DNA from: Polytrichum commune
Lineage: Eukaryota > Streptophyta > Polytrichopsida > Polytrichales > Polytrichaceae
Assembly: GCA_950295325.1 (NCBI GenBank)
Contig: OX485806.1
Span: 12,030,001 to 12,090,000 of the forward strand
Direction: 5' to 3'
DNA length: 60,000 bases
In this document: positions 11,061 to 23,283 of the stretch, one piece after another
Layout of the letters: each line of letters starts with the position of its first letter
Numbering within the stretch: position 1 is the stretch's first letter
Program-made: the position numbers and the translations under genes
The notes under the pieces: generated by a model
Database searches by the model: none
Seen by the model: only the letters and a program-made list of their open reading frames with translations
Told to the model about the DNA's origin: nothing

Positions 11061-13499
11061 TATACCGTACTACATTTTGGAAGGGGTTGTTCAAACATGA
11101 CATGCAACTATGAGAATAGGGTAGTTTATGCCATGGTTGTTACTTGATATGATATCATGGATTGAGTGACATATGTGACACCTTAAACTGACTGGAATTA
11201 GGTCCCACTTGGAATCGGGGTAATATTCCCGGGAAGATCCTTGAGTCTCAACACTTGTATATAATGGCCTAATAAGCACTTTGTGACACACAACATGCAA
11301 CTATGAGAACTGGGTCGTTATCCAATAGTTACAATTTTTTTTTAATAAGACCAATTTCCAATTATATATATTGCAATTTTATGTTACGGAAAGGTTTTGT
11401 AAGAAACTCTTGTACATAGTCCTTGGAAAGAGGAATCCAACAAAATCGTGACTTAAAAACGTTACGTGCATATGAAGTATGAGAATATTCCAAATAACAT
11501 TCTAAAGAAGTTCTAAACTACATGGGGGTGACGACAAGTCTCCAAGATTTTGGAAGTTTATATTAGAATTTCAAAAGCATTTCTACTGGAGAAAAAGGTT
11601 ATTAAAAAACATCAATTGGCAAACAAGGTTTTTTTTGGTTCCAAAACACCATTATAAGCAGAATAGTCCAAGAGGCTTAGTAAGTAGAGATGTGCAATAA
11701 AAAAAATGCCCATTTCCTTCTTATTAATAAATTGAGATTACCGTTTTCTTTTTAATTTATCTACGATTTCATTTTAAATTGTGCAAACCTAGCTTCTCAA
11801 AGGTCATTTCAATGCCATTGCACCATGTCTATAAGATGGGAGTTGCATACCCAAGATAGTTATGTTGGATGATACTTGATAAATGTTGTGGATTAAATTG
11901 TTGCTTAGAGGCCATGACACATGACACCCGAAAACTATTAGGCAGAGGTCCGAGTTGGTATAAATGTCTCCTTAGCCCCCGGGTGGCAATTCCCCATATT
12001 ATAAACATGTATATAATTTGGTTTTAAGTCATTTTAGAGTAAGAATCACAACTACTTGTTTCTATCCTCTGTTATTTTAGAGTGATCAATAGTCTTGAAA
12101 AAAAAATCCCCTATTCCTATATAGGCCTTAGATAGAGGATTTCACAATATAATTCTATACTATATTGATCCATGTTTTAATGAAATCATATACTCTCGAC
12201 ACATTAAATTTTAAGGTTTACTCATAGGTATCCTAGGGTGAGAAACTCCAAGATTTCATCATTTTGATAAAATTGTATAATTATGTTTAAAAACAAAACA
12301 AAACAATTTTAATTTATTGTCAAAATTAAATGTACGTCCCTATTTTCAATCACTTCTACTTTGATGTGTAATATCGTAGATATTTTTTGTAGGACATGTC
12401 TATTTTCCCATCAATTTAGAATTTGAATTTTCATTAAAGACGGATTGTGCCGGTCTATGACTTCTGCTTTATGGTATGTCCCATGACGGAGGTTTTTTAA
12501 TGATGATGTGGGTTTTTCTTGGTTAGAGTGGTCTTCAGATTGTTGACCATGACCACGAGAAATTCTTAAACGCTATTCTCATGGCCCTTGGTCACATATG
12601 TAAAATGGCCCTAATTGTGCATTCGGGGTTGTGAAGAAATGCATTTCAATGTTTGTTATTTCAATGTTGATATGAGGAGGTTGTGACTTGTCATGCATCC
12701 AATTGATCATTGGCAACCAAAGATGCTCTTGATTATATTTCAAGTTGTCATTCACAATTTGGACCACTAGTATGGAAGCAATACATTCACTAGAAGAAAT
12801 CTTGTCCATTACAACCATCCTTTGCAACTCCGCCATCGCAGCTAATGGTGAGAAGATGCATAACTGAAACCGTTTTGATTGTCAATTGGAGGTTTTTGGG
12901 AATCAATTGTCAAAAAACCGCAGCCCAACTAATTGATTATGCATTTTCTCGACATGAGTTGTGATGGCCAAATCGCAAAGGATGATTGAAATGGACAAGT
13001 TTGGTTTTAGCGGTTCACCCAACACTGCTTAGATTTTAAAGATTCGGAACGAAGGATTTCTTGAGTAGCCACAATTACATTTTGTTTCCTTCTAAAGCTT
13101 GGCTTGGTAGAGGCCTTTTAGGTGTGCTAGTAAACCCATTTGACTATGTAATACTACCTCTTTGGTTGTGTTGGATATAGTTTCAATCGCATATACCAAG
13201 TATGAACTAGTGTTTAGGTCAAAATAATATATACCGGTGCCTTTAAGGGTTACAATAACAAAGGGAAGGTAGGCTTAATGTTGATCAAGGGTTACAAGTG
13301 GCGAGTAGAGAACACCAATATTGTGGAGCATCATTCATATTATGCAGATAGAGTCATAAAGAAAAAAACTCCTAAAGCCCTCACAAGTTTTGTATGACCT
13401 CAACCAACTTTCATGTACATGATAACTTAAGGCATGTATGGCTAATGCTAATACTTCTAGCAATTTCATATACCTTATGAAAAATTTAAGGGCATCATA
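11061..13499. other. Gene-free, AT-rich interval
   Basis: I see no supported gene, RNA or defined repeat; ORFs are short and lack domains. Confidence 0.5.
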
Positions 13500-13775
13500 T
13501 CTCATGTCGCATATAGCATGTGCAAGTGATAACGAGGAAAGAAGTCTTTTTATATCATGAATGTTATGCTCTTCATTGTTACTTCAAACACTCTTGATAA
13601 TAATCGAAACATAACATTCATGATATAAAATTAATGACTTCTTCTTTACTCTATTGACTTGTACCATAGGAGCCTATACCACATTAATTTCAAAATGCAA
13701 AATCCCCCAAAGTTGAAGTGCACTCCACAAAGTCGGCCTTGAAAAAAACAATCGTCACATGTGAATCTGACGTTT
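13500..13775 (-). repeat. Dispersed repeat R3, copy 2 (inverted relative to copy 1)
   Basis: Reverse complement of the sequence at 4255-4535. It carries TAGCATGTGCAAGTGATAAC, CATAACATTCATGATATAAA and CCAAAGTTGAAGTGCACTCC. Confidence 0.75.
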
Positions 13776-14516
13776 TCACAAATACTATGTTAAGATATGA
13801 AGTTTTACCACACGGTAATAGGGACAAGCGTTGAGACATATTTTGACATTGAGACGTTGCTTGTGTGGCATAAGAATCCTTCATTTTAGTCAACAAAACA
13901 ACTTGGTGGTAATTGTGAGGCATGTGGGCCTTATGTGGTCGCTATTCTCAATCAAACACCAACATTAGAGCAGGCACCTATATGACAAGGCTCATTCTTA
14001 AGTCTGGACGTGCCTGAACGTTACATGCTATGATGAAATTGGACTATATTTGAAAAACATAAACACAACATTCTAGCTTCAACAATGCACACAATTCGGA
14101 CGGCCTACTAGGTGATCACTTAAAGATAGCACTACCAACATATGATTTCTCGCAAATTGTCTTGAGGCATTGGAAGAGATATGCAAGTTTATCATTATGA
14201 TAGATTTGTAAACAAATTTAGTGATGTAGGACAACTTTCTAGAGACACATGTTAGTTACCCAAGACTCATATGCTTGACATCGTGAAAAGAGAATCTTCA
14301 CTTTGGCCTCTTACAACTTTCGCATCATATCAACTCCAACTATATTACTTGAAATAACAATCTTTGTAAGTTTCCAAGTGGTCCCAATCTAATGGCTAAA
14401 ATTGTGTGTGAAGTTGGAAGTGCCCACGATAGGGTCACATATATGCCTATCCACGTCAACCTCTCCCACAACTCTTTCAAATCTTCCAACCCAAGCAACT
14501 ACACTTAATTGTCTAA

Positions 14517-14700
14517 TTAGTGTGGGTTACCATTTGAAGTTACGTGTTGCTAGAACTTTTTTACTGACATTATTGTTTTCACCAACTAAGTCATATCATA
14601 TTCTTTGGTGTGCATACTAACCACTTATGTTATTTGGGTAAAAAAAGTATGCTCTTAGTTAAATATTATAGCATAACTCCAAATGGTAACCCACGCTAAC
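14517..14700. mobile_element. Small TIR element (about 185 bp)
   Basis: The left end TTAGTGTGGGTTACCATTTG pairs with the right end, reverse-complemented GTTAGCGTGGGTTACCATTT. The inner bases AGTTACG and AGTTATGC extend the arm. No coding capacity; no target duplication was confidently read. Confidence 0.75.
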
Positions 14701-14759
14701 CAGACAAAAAAAAGTAATTTTTTAAGGTATAAGTTATAGTACGGAATGGCAGGATGTAA

Positions 14760-15310
14760 TGGAATGGAGACTTGGAGAAGAGCCTGAATGACTCAGGGCC
14801 ACTTCACCCACGAGACTGAGAGCCCGTGACCATTACACTTCAAGCACTCTCATTGGTGGAAAAGGTGGAGCCGGTCCAAGTTCGCTTCACACTACACTTG
14901 AGGGACCAATGGAGTATGTGAATGCACGATGAATGTAAAGTCTACATGGATTCCTACATGGCATCGAATGGATCATGTTTCATGATCACTTGGATTATTT
15001 TCAAAAACCACCCCTTGGAGGCAGGCCTAATACAAAACCGGGAGACCATGCCAATCCGAATGCTCACAACCGTTGATTTATTCTAGTTTATCATGTGTGA
15101 GGACCCGCATGAATAGAAATTCATTGAAATAGCATTTGGTTTAAGGGCCCGATCACATATGACTTCACACTGCACTTGAGGTTCCGTGACCACACTATAT
15201 GATTTTGGAGGTGTGTTGGGATGACCTTTGGACACTTACACTTGGGCTCTCACAATTTCGCAGTCACGGCTCTTGGCTTGTGTGTGAAGTGGCCCTCAGT
15301 AAATGGACCT
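14760..15310. repeat. Dispersed repeat R4, copy 1
   Basis: Motifs CACTACACTTGAG, GCTCTCACAAT and GTGTGAAGTGGCCCT recur in intron 4 of the fatty acid hydroxylase (about 52000-52480). The copies are diverged and non-coding. Confidence 0.6.
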
Positions 15311-15679
15311 GATTTAAGTGATGTTTGTGGTGAACATTAAGCAAGCAATAATTTAAAGTTGATTGTCTAAGAGCTGACTAATCTTGTCTTGATCAAACTC
15401 TTGTCAAAATAGGATATGTAATCACTATCATAGAGTTATGTCGTGTAGAGTTAATGACAACATACATCCCTAACATAGCAGGGTCTCGATAATCAAGTGG
15501 TACTATATCATACATATTTCCTTGTGTTAGTCATTAATAAGATAGAAACTCGTGTAATTTCTTTTTTTGTCAGTACTTGTTATAGTTATTCAAGTTTGAC
15601 TGTAAAGAATGGTTCAATACTCCAAGTAATATGGATCTTTCACAACATCGTATTCTTGTATTGTAAAAGCAATATATAC

Positions 15680-17330
15680 ATATTCCTCTGCTTGCAACAG
15701 AGATATGTTATCAAATCTGTTAGTTCAAATAAAGTAATATAGGCCTTTCAAGATTCCTCATAAATTTTTTCAAACACATTTGTGTGATCGGTATTCAACT
15801 GGTCAGTGAAACAACATGGGTTGTGAGTTTTATCAAAATCGTTATACTCAAAAACCCATCTATGCAATCAAGTCTTAGATGGTATGAGTCTCTGCAAAAT
15901 TCCCTTACTCAAAAGTACTTTTGTACAATTAGCTCTTATATGGTCATCAAATAAGTATAAATTTATTCTGAATCTTTATATTCAGTAGCACGGACAACCT
16001 TCAGATGGTCATCGACAATGTAAAGGGTATGAGTATTTTCGAAATCTCATACCTCGGCAACACTTCTGTGCGATCAGTTCTCAACATCTGATTCATGTGT
16101 TGTATAAGCAATATAGTCATATCTCTACTAATTACAGAGATATGTTAAGAACTTCTGTAACTTTAGATTAAGCCGTGTAAGCATTTCAAATCACTTCACA
16201 TGTTACCTCGTAAGCCATGTACTCAGGAGTGCATCTCTTCGACCAATTCTCAGGTGGCTACTAAGACTATCATAAGGTATTAGTATTTTCGAAATAACTT
16301 GACTCGAAAACACTTTTGTACAATTAGAACTCATATGGTCATCAAATAAATAGACAGAGGGTATGAGTTACTTCTGAATTTCTTTTCCATAGTACATCTA
16401 TAACTCTCATATAGTCATCGAAAAAGCTTAGGGTGTAAGTATTTCCGCCATCACATTCCTCGGTAGCACATATGTGCGACTAGTTCTTTAATATCAGATC
16501 GAAGTGCTATATGAGCATTATATCTCTACTAACTGCAGAAATATGTTAAGAACTCCGTTGATTCACATCTAGCCGTATAAGCTTTACAAATCACCTCACA
16601 TGTTACTTTGAAAGAATTGTACTCAGGAGATCATTTCTTCGACCAGTTTCTCAAATGATCATTAAGACTGTCATCAGGTATAAGTATTTTTGAAATAACT
16701 TGTCTCGAAAACACTTTTATACAATTAGATCTCATATAGTCATCAAACAAATAGGTAAAGGATATGAGTTTCTTCTGAATCTTTTTTTTTCCTTAGTACA
16801 TCTATAATTCTCAAATGGTCATCGAAAAAAGCTTTGGGTGTAAGTATTTTTTGACATCTTTATCGGTACCAATTTTTTAACATTGGATCCATGTGTTGTA
16901 TCAACATTATAGTCATATCTCTACTTACAGCAGAAATATGTTAAGAACTCTTATTGATTCAAATCCAGCCATATAAGCTTTACAGATCACCTCACATGTT
17001 ACCTTGAAAGAATTGTACTCAGGAGTTCATCTCTTCGACCGGTTTCTCAACTGGTCATTACGACTGTCATCAAATATAAGTATTTTCGAAATAACTTGAC
17101 TCAAAAACTTTTTTGTGTAGTTAGATCTCATCTAATCATCAAACAAATAGGTAGAGGATATGAGTTTCTTCTGCATCTCTTTTTCCAGTAGTACATCTAT
17201 TCCTCTCAAATGGTTATCGAAAATGCATAGATAAATATTTTCAAAGTCTCTTTTCTCAATAACACAATCTTGAACGACCAGCTCTCAAATGGTCATTTTA
17301 AAGAATATGGTATCAGTAATTTCGAAACCT
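15680..17330. repeat. Satellite-like tandem array, about 400-bp unit, about four diverged copies
   Basis: The block beginning ATCTCTACT..CAGA.ATATGTTA recurs at about 15679, 16119, 16519 and 16915. Each unit then has CACATGTTAC, TGTACTCAGGAG, CATCTCTTCGACC, TTTTCGAAATAACTTG and TCATCAAA.AAATAG in the same order. No ORF of note. Confidence 0.85.
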
Positions 17331-18647
17331 CCTTACTCAGAAGTGGCATTGTGCAATTAATTCTCATATAGTCTTTTGAGAGTACATATGGAGTAACTAT
17401 TGCTGTTATTCAATACTTCAGTAGTCTCTTCATACACATTAAATTGTTCTGTTTATTTTTGGCTACTGAATAAAAACAGGGTAATATTTCGAGATATTAT
17501 TGCAACTTATTGGTCAATGTTTACACAAGCATGTTCTTATTTCCTGACTACATTATTTTTGTAAATTCTAATACGGGTATCAATTAGAATGTAGAGAGAT
17601 TAGAATGTTTTTGTCATGAAAGATGAACTCATAGTCAATATTCCGGACTTCAAAGAGAAATATCCTGAAATTTTGCAATGAGTGGACAATTCTTTGGAAG
17701 GCGTGTAGCACTTGTAGAAGAGGTCCTCACCTGTGCCCATGCTCCCCAAGAATACCATAAAGTAAGTTAATAGAGCGTACATCAGGTGTTAGCAGACCTC
17801 TTACTTGTTATCGATGTCAACAAGGCTATTACTACTTCCTTAGAAATAGGTAATATTTATCATCATCTAAATATATTGTTTAAAAAGATTGATATATAAT
17901 CATGCAGCTTTATCAAGATTTGTGTAAACTCAAGTATTGTAGCAAGATTTCAGGTGCAATTTATCCATCATAGTATAATCTGTGTAGTCATAATGAACAT
18001 AGATCAACACCTTAAACTCGTTCTTGGATGAGTAAGTCTTGCTCATCTTGAAGCAACAATAATTTCTTGAATTGTGTAACTCTCAGTAATCAGACTGTAT
18101 CAACTCTGGTCAGAACCAAACTCCCTTCACGGGGATATTTTACTTCCACTCTTCTAAGCACCTCATACTCAATTTGTGCTTGCTATAGAATGTACACTTG
18201 CTGGTTGTAAGCGTCACAGGAATTCAACTTCCTAGCCCTGTTTGCAGAGTCTTATCTCAGAGAAGCTCTTCTAAGCGGAAAGTATCCAAATCCTAACTCT
18301 CTTTACGGCAGCACTGATAGCAAGGGGTCATACAGACTTGCCCATACTCGTCGGCTTTTTATACTGTGTTTTTTTCCATATTTTTTTCCAGGTAGCCTGT
18401 AAGGGTATATTTGGAACACATATTTCAAGATGTAGAGAGAGAGAGAGAGAGAGAGCTTGTTGAAGTCCACAACTTCAAGAAAGTTACCCATCATTTCAGA
18501 GGAATCTATGGAATATACCTCAATTCTAATATTAAAAAACTGAAAGATCACAACATGTAATCAGTGGGAGTTGGAAGCACTAGGATTTTGACCAATTATG
18601 TCCAAAAATCTCTCCGCATACTGTCATATATGAGCATTGTATCTGCC
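17331..18647. other. Gene-free interval with (GA)n run and a segment related to intron 4 of the hydroxylase gene
   Basis: A GA run lies at about 18431-18456. From about 18460 to 18620, motifs such as CATCATTTCAGAGGAATCTA, GGAATATACCTCAATT and TCCAAAAATCTC parallel 52720-52855 within the hydroxylase gene, so this is another dispersed repeat. I see no gene. Confidence 0.55.
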
Positions 18648-18816
18648 ATCCATCCAACATAAAAGTAATAAAACAATGTGCAACCCAAAATGTTACTTTC
18701 TTTAGTTGTTTCAACACAGGTCTTAGCTTCAAAGACCCCAAATTAATCTACTTGAAGTTAGTTGAGAGGAATCGACAACAAAGCTTTAGGGGTCAAGTTT
18801 TTATATTGGATGGATG
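18648..18816. mobile_element. Small TIR element with CATCCATCCAACATAAAA ends
   Basis: The left CATCCATCCAACATAAAA pairs with the right TTTTATATTGGATGGATG. A related copy lies at about 45195-45390, where CATTCATCCAACAT faces TTTTATGTTGGATGGATGAG. Both share an internal AAAGACCCCAAATT-like motif. Confidence 0.75.
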
Positions 18817-20154
18817 AGAGGTGTATTTGTGTACGATAGTTAGTTCTCTCCCCCTCACGTGCTCTCTAGCAACATGTGTGAGATAAGGAAGAGTTAGCAT
18901 TGAGCATTTCACTTCAAACAAGACAATCTTAATCGTCAAGTTGTGCGGTAATAGGAGTTATCCGTAAAGTCATCTAAGTTTTATTAAACATTTAAATATT
19001 AAATGTTTTCCACAAGTGATTTTCCTTCAAACTAATATTGTGTGATTGAATGTAATTAAGTCTAACTAAACCTAATGAATCCTAATTAATCCCAATTAAA
19101 TCAGATAGTATGCTTACCAAATTAATTAAGCCTAATTAATTGTAAAAGGCACTTACTGGAATAATCATATTTTACTTCAGATATGAGGAATGATGTGCTT
19201 AATCACACTTGTTTAGGCTTCATTAGGCTTAACTAGGCCAAATGCACTTACTTGCACTTGATCAGGCTTAATTACTTTAAATGTGTATGACTACTTGTAG
19301 AAACCTAGGCCTTGTGCTCAATTACCTTCTAATACAGTTATTTACACTTAATTACATTTATACACACTGCATTAGTTTGAATGTGTATGAATACTTTGTG
19401 AAAGTAGAAGGTATTAATTAAAATATGATAGAATATACATACTAACCATAAAACATTAATTTTTGTTATGTGTTAGAATGACAAAGACCCTTTCAATGGT
19501 AACTCACAACAATTATAACCTCAGTGCTAATGAGGCTTTTGTAGTTTTTTTTACTTCCAAGTTAATTATATGCTTTGTTGACTGTGAGGCCAAACCCACC
19601 ACCCTTAAGCGTCCTAGTCCGGGTGATGGTCTTGAGAATCACATGTAGTGTATGTAGCGTGAAAATTGATTTCTTCACATCCTTAAGCATTCATGTCATT
19701 GTGAATCACTTTGTTTATTAGAAGTAGCCTCTTGGCTCGTGGTCGCGTTGGCCTTTTTTAGGGTCCAACCGGCGGCCTTGGCAACACAAGTTCTCAAGGA
19801 TATTCCCCTTTGGCTTTTGATCACCCTTTCCTTCACATTGCCCTTGCTAGAGTATTCCCCTTTATCCATTTTTTTTATAAGTGATTGAGTTTTACCAAAA
19901 AGGACGTAAGTGTTGAAAAACACTCCCTCAATGGTTAATCACAATTACAATTGCCTTTGAGGCCACACGTGATTCTAGATAAACTAATGCTTTAACTACT
20001 TGGCTTGCACTACAAAGTCTAAACACCTAATGTGATGGTTTCTAGAAATACTAATGTATGGTTAATTAGGACCAGCCTTGACTAGCTTCTCATGTTAATC
20101 CGATGTGGTTAGGCTCCCCAAATAACCAACCTTTAATGCCTTCTCACATCAATC
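18817..20154. other. Gene-free interval
   Basis: Very AT-rich with repeated CCTAATTAATC-like motifs (about 19030-19150). No supported gene. Confidence 0.5.
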
Positions 20155-20400
20155 CCCTTTCGGGCAGCTCAAGGCTTAGCCTCAACCGAAATCACTCAGT
20201 CTCGCAGCTCCAGCGCTTAGCCTCACCCGAAACCACCACAGTCCAGCAGACCAGGGCTTAGCCTCAACCGAAATCCCACAGTCCGCAGCTCCAGGGCTTA
20301 GCCTCAACCGAAATCCCACAGTCCGCAGCTCCAGGGCTTAGCCTCAACCGAAACCACCACAGTCCAGCAGACCAGGGCTTAGCTTCAACCCAGGCTCAAT
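20155..20400. repeat. Tandem repeat, about 40-60-bp unit, five to six copies
   Basis: The block GCTTAGCCTCAACCGAAATC / CCACAGTCC(A)GCAG(CTCCAG) recurs head to tail with slight length variation. It is GC-richer than its surroundings and non-coding. Confidence 0.88.
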
Positions 20401-21604
20401 CAAGCCGAACTAAATTCACCATAACCACCTAATAACCTAATTGCTCAAAGGCCCACATGCGAGCCTTTTAGCTACACACTTAAATGTAATCCCCTCAAGA
20501 TGCTTAATCGGACAATTGCTAACTCTTTTATTCTTCGGCTAATAAGCTACCTAATTACCTAACATCATTAACTAATCCACACACGTGGCCCAAAGCTCTA
20601 AGAGCTCACCTCTCTTGAGAGGACTTAAGAGGGAGAGCTTAACTAATTAACTCCACTAAAACTAATAACCTACACACGTGGCTCAAGCTCTTAAGAGCTT
20701 GCTCCCTTGAGAGCGCTTGATGGAGAGAGAGAAAATAAAGAGAGAAACCACCTTAAGTAGTAAAGAGGGAGAGAGGGAGAGAAAGGTAAGGATAGGGTGA
20801 GAGGATTAGCACCTCCAATCACAATCCCTTAACCTTCACCTCTAAAGTAGGGATTAATCCCCTTCCACCAAGCTTCCTTCTTCCTAAACTAACAAGGTGG
20901 ATCCAAAAGTGGGCATTTAACCCGCGGAGCTCACCTTGTTTCACCTTACCCCCTACTCACATTATCAAGGCATACTCTTATTGAATTCAACCTTGAAATA
21001 ATCACACAACACATTCTAAAGCCTAAACTTAAATCCAAACCACACTTCACTCTTTTTATGTTTTGTGAATAATCATAACACATCAAAGTCAAACTAAAAT
21101 TGGTTTCGAAGAGTTAATCACCACATGTGGGCACCATTTTGGGCTCACATTGACGGTTTCACTTCAAAAATGAAATCCCAATCAATTACTTATTTACTCA
21201 ATGGAAGTGAACATATATATTGGATTTTGCACCTTGAAGATCAAGTGCACTCAATATGGGTTATATGGACAAACGGCCTCAAGAATGCAAGGGCAGTTTT
21301 TAGTGTCGAAGTCGGTGGAGCGGGCAACAATTTTCGGTCGGGATCTGAAAATTTTAGATTTGTTTTGTGGGGGTTGCCCGGAGGTGCCGGATTGTGGGCC
21401 CCGGCCCCTATCCACCTCCCCCTGAAAGTTCATAGGGGGAGATTTAGTGTCTGCCATCCCCAAGGGCACCCTTTATTAAAAGCACAACTCACATGCGTGT
21501 GTCACCTTCAAATTAACACCCATCAATTTTTTGGGTGGACAACAAAAATGAATATACATACAAAAGTAATAGCTAAGAAATAACATGAGTTATATAGACT
21601 GCAC
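20401..21604. other. Gene-free interval
   Basis: No supported gene. The stretch at 20580-20790 repeats CACACGTGGC(C/T)CAA..CTCTAAGAGCT-like motifs with GAGA tracts. The 152-codon ORF at 21125-21583 lacks any recognisable domain. Confidence 0.5.
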
Positions 21605-22111
21605 ACCCAGGGAGTGCACTGTTCAAGTACTGTAAATATACACGTGCGTGCACAAAAGGGGTATTATTTAGAACAAGCATGTACAAAATGTACGTACAAG
21701 AGACATATTACTATTAAGCAAGAAGTAGATATACATGAGGCTGGAGATAAGGTTATAGAAAAATATATGTAAAGTACGGGTTTACGCGTTTACGCGTTCA
21801 AGTCAGACCTGGACCAAGAATCATGCATTTTTTCATCCACTAAGTAACGACTTTATAACTAAAAATCCATGGTTTGATATTATACATATAATAGGGTCAT
21901 ATTTTTGCATTTCCAAACATTTGTACACATGTTATATACAATTTCTGTATTTGTTTTTGGACCCTTGTGTACGTATGGAAATGTATTTTGAAGCAATGAG
22001 ATTTGTAAGTATATTGCTTGATTTTAGCAAAAATAAAATGTATACAGGGGTGTTTTAATAAGGGGCATGCACGCACGTGATTCTTGGTTTTAATGAATAG
22101 TGCACTCCCTG
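21605..22111. mobile_element. Non-autonomous TIR element flanked by AGACTGCACA
   Basis: CAGGGAGTGCACT near 21608 faces AGTGCACTCCCTG ending at 22111. Further inside, CACGTGCGTGCA faces TGCACGCACGTG. The 10-bp direct repeat AGACTGCACA lies at 21596-21605 and 22112-22121. A 9-10-bp duplication suggests a Mutator-like element; the CAGGG terminus could also suggest hAT. No coding capacity. Confidence 0.72.
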
Positions 22112-22340
22112 AGACTGCACAAAGGTCAAAAATAAGAAGGTGATCCAATAACACATGTATATATGATTAACCCTTACCCTAACCCCCCCCCAAACCCCCA
22201 AACCTCAAATCAGACCCCAATTCTAGGGTGTTGAGTTGGGGACATGCGATGACAATGGACGAGCTATCCATAGACTAAATGAATTATGAAGATTTTAGAT
22301 TGTGATCTCCAGCTTAAGTGTCACCTAATTTTCCATAAAT

Positions 22341-22343
<3 letters not shown>

Positions 22344-22374
<31 letters not shown>
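22344..22374. repeat. (TA)n microsatellite
   Basis: A simple TA run read directly, just upstream of the giant element. Confidence 0.95.
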
Positions 22375-22377
<3 letters not shown>

Positions 22378-22610
22378 GTATGATAATGTGCAAGTTTCAA
22401 CATTCCATAGAGCATTATATATATAGACATTGCCAAAACAAAACTCTAGTCCTATGCATGTATTGTAACCCATAGTCACGTGTCACAAGTCCCATGGACA
22501 TACCTTGTTGTAGATCCTAAAATAACTCTTTAAAAAATTCGAGACTAGACATTGAAGTCCTAGCTAGGACGTTCACCCAACTTCCAAAACTAGCTATCAA
22601 CAAAAGATGA

Positions 22611-22642
22611 AACACTATATTAAACATTTTGGGACTTTTGGG
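22611..22642 (+). repeat. Left terminal inverted repeat of the giant element
   Basis: It pairs with 44267-44298 with four mismatches. The shared inner block is TAAACATT.TGGGACTTT. Confidence 0.85.
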
Positions 22643-22680
22643 AGTCCCAAAATTGCAAAACAAGTACACTTTGGCCCAAA

Positions 22681-22900
22681 GGGAACATGGGAACGTTTAG
22701 GGGAACATGTAAGGGAATGTGAAAGGGAACTTGTTTGGGAACATGGGAGCGTGTATAGGAACTTGTTTGGGAACATGAGTGCGTGCGTGGGAACTCATTT
22801 GGGAACATGGGAACATGGACGGGAACTTCATTGGGAACGACAACACGTGGGGAGGAACTTGTTGTTGGGACCGTGCTTGGGTACATGGGAACGACTCGGA
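22681..22900 (+). repeat. Left subterminal array of GGGAAC motifs
   Basis: About a dozen copies of (T/A)(T/G)GGGAAC(A/T)TG occur in 220 bp, all in one orientation relative to the end. Such arrays in TIR transposons usually bind the transposase. Confidence 0.8.
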
Positions 22901-23283
22901 GGATTCCTTGCACAAGGTGAGTTATGGATATGGGAACAATGTATGGATTGGGTAATACTTATATCCATGCCTGCCTCCATAACATGCATCATGTACACCG
23001 CTTACATACAATACTGATAATATTCATTATTAGGTGGCAAAGTACAACATTACACTGCACATATGGAGACATATGTATGACACATCTTTGAGAAGCCTTA
23101 CATTAAGGTTGTGTGTACACCACACATGAAGGTATGTCAATGGTCGCAATGTGCACGTAAAGCAATATTGCGAGTATGAACAAAAAATACTTCATTTGGA
23201 TTTGCGACCAACCGCCCTATCACCTAACAAAAATACACTGAGCATGTTTCTCTTCTCTAATTCCGTGTGCCCCGTGTCTTAGA

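Noticed and set aside
21125-21583. 152-codon plus-strand ORF
   Set aside because: No recognisable domain, no splice context, and its end lies next to a MITE.
22613-22617. CACTA at the left terminus as evidence for a CACTA superfamily element
   Set aside because: The right end reads CACGA, 3-bp flanks AAA and TTA do not match, and the ATGA repeat fits an end two bases further out.
22607-23017. 136-codon plus-strand ORF and two minus-strand ORFs at the giant element's left end
   Set aside because: They run through the GGGAAC subterminal array; repetitive sequence leaves frames open by chance.
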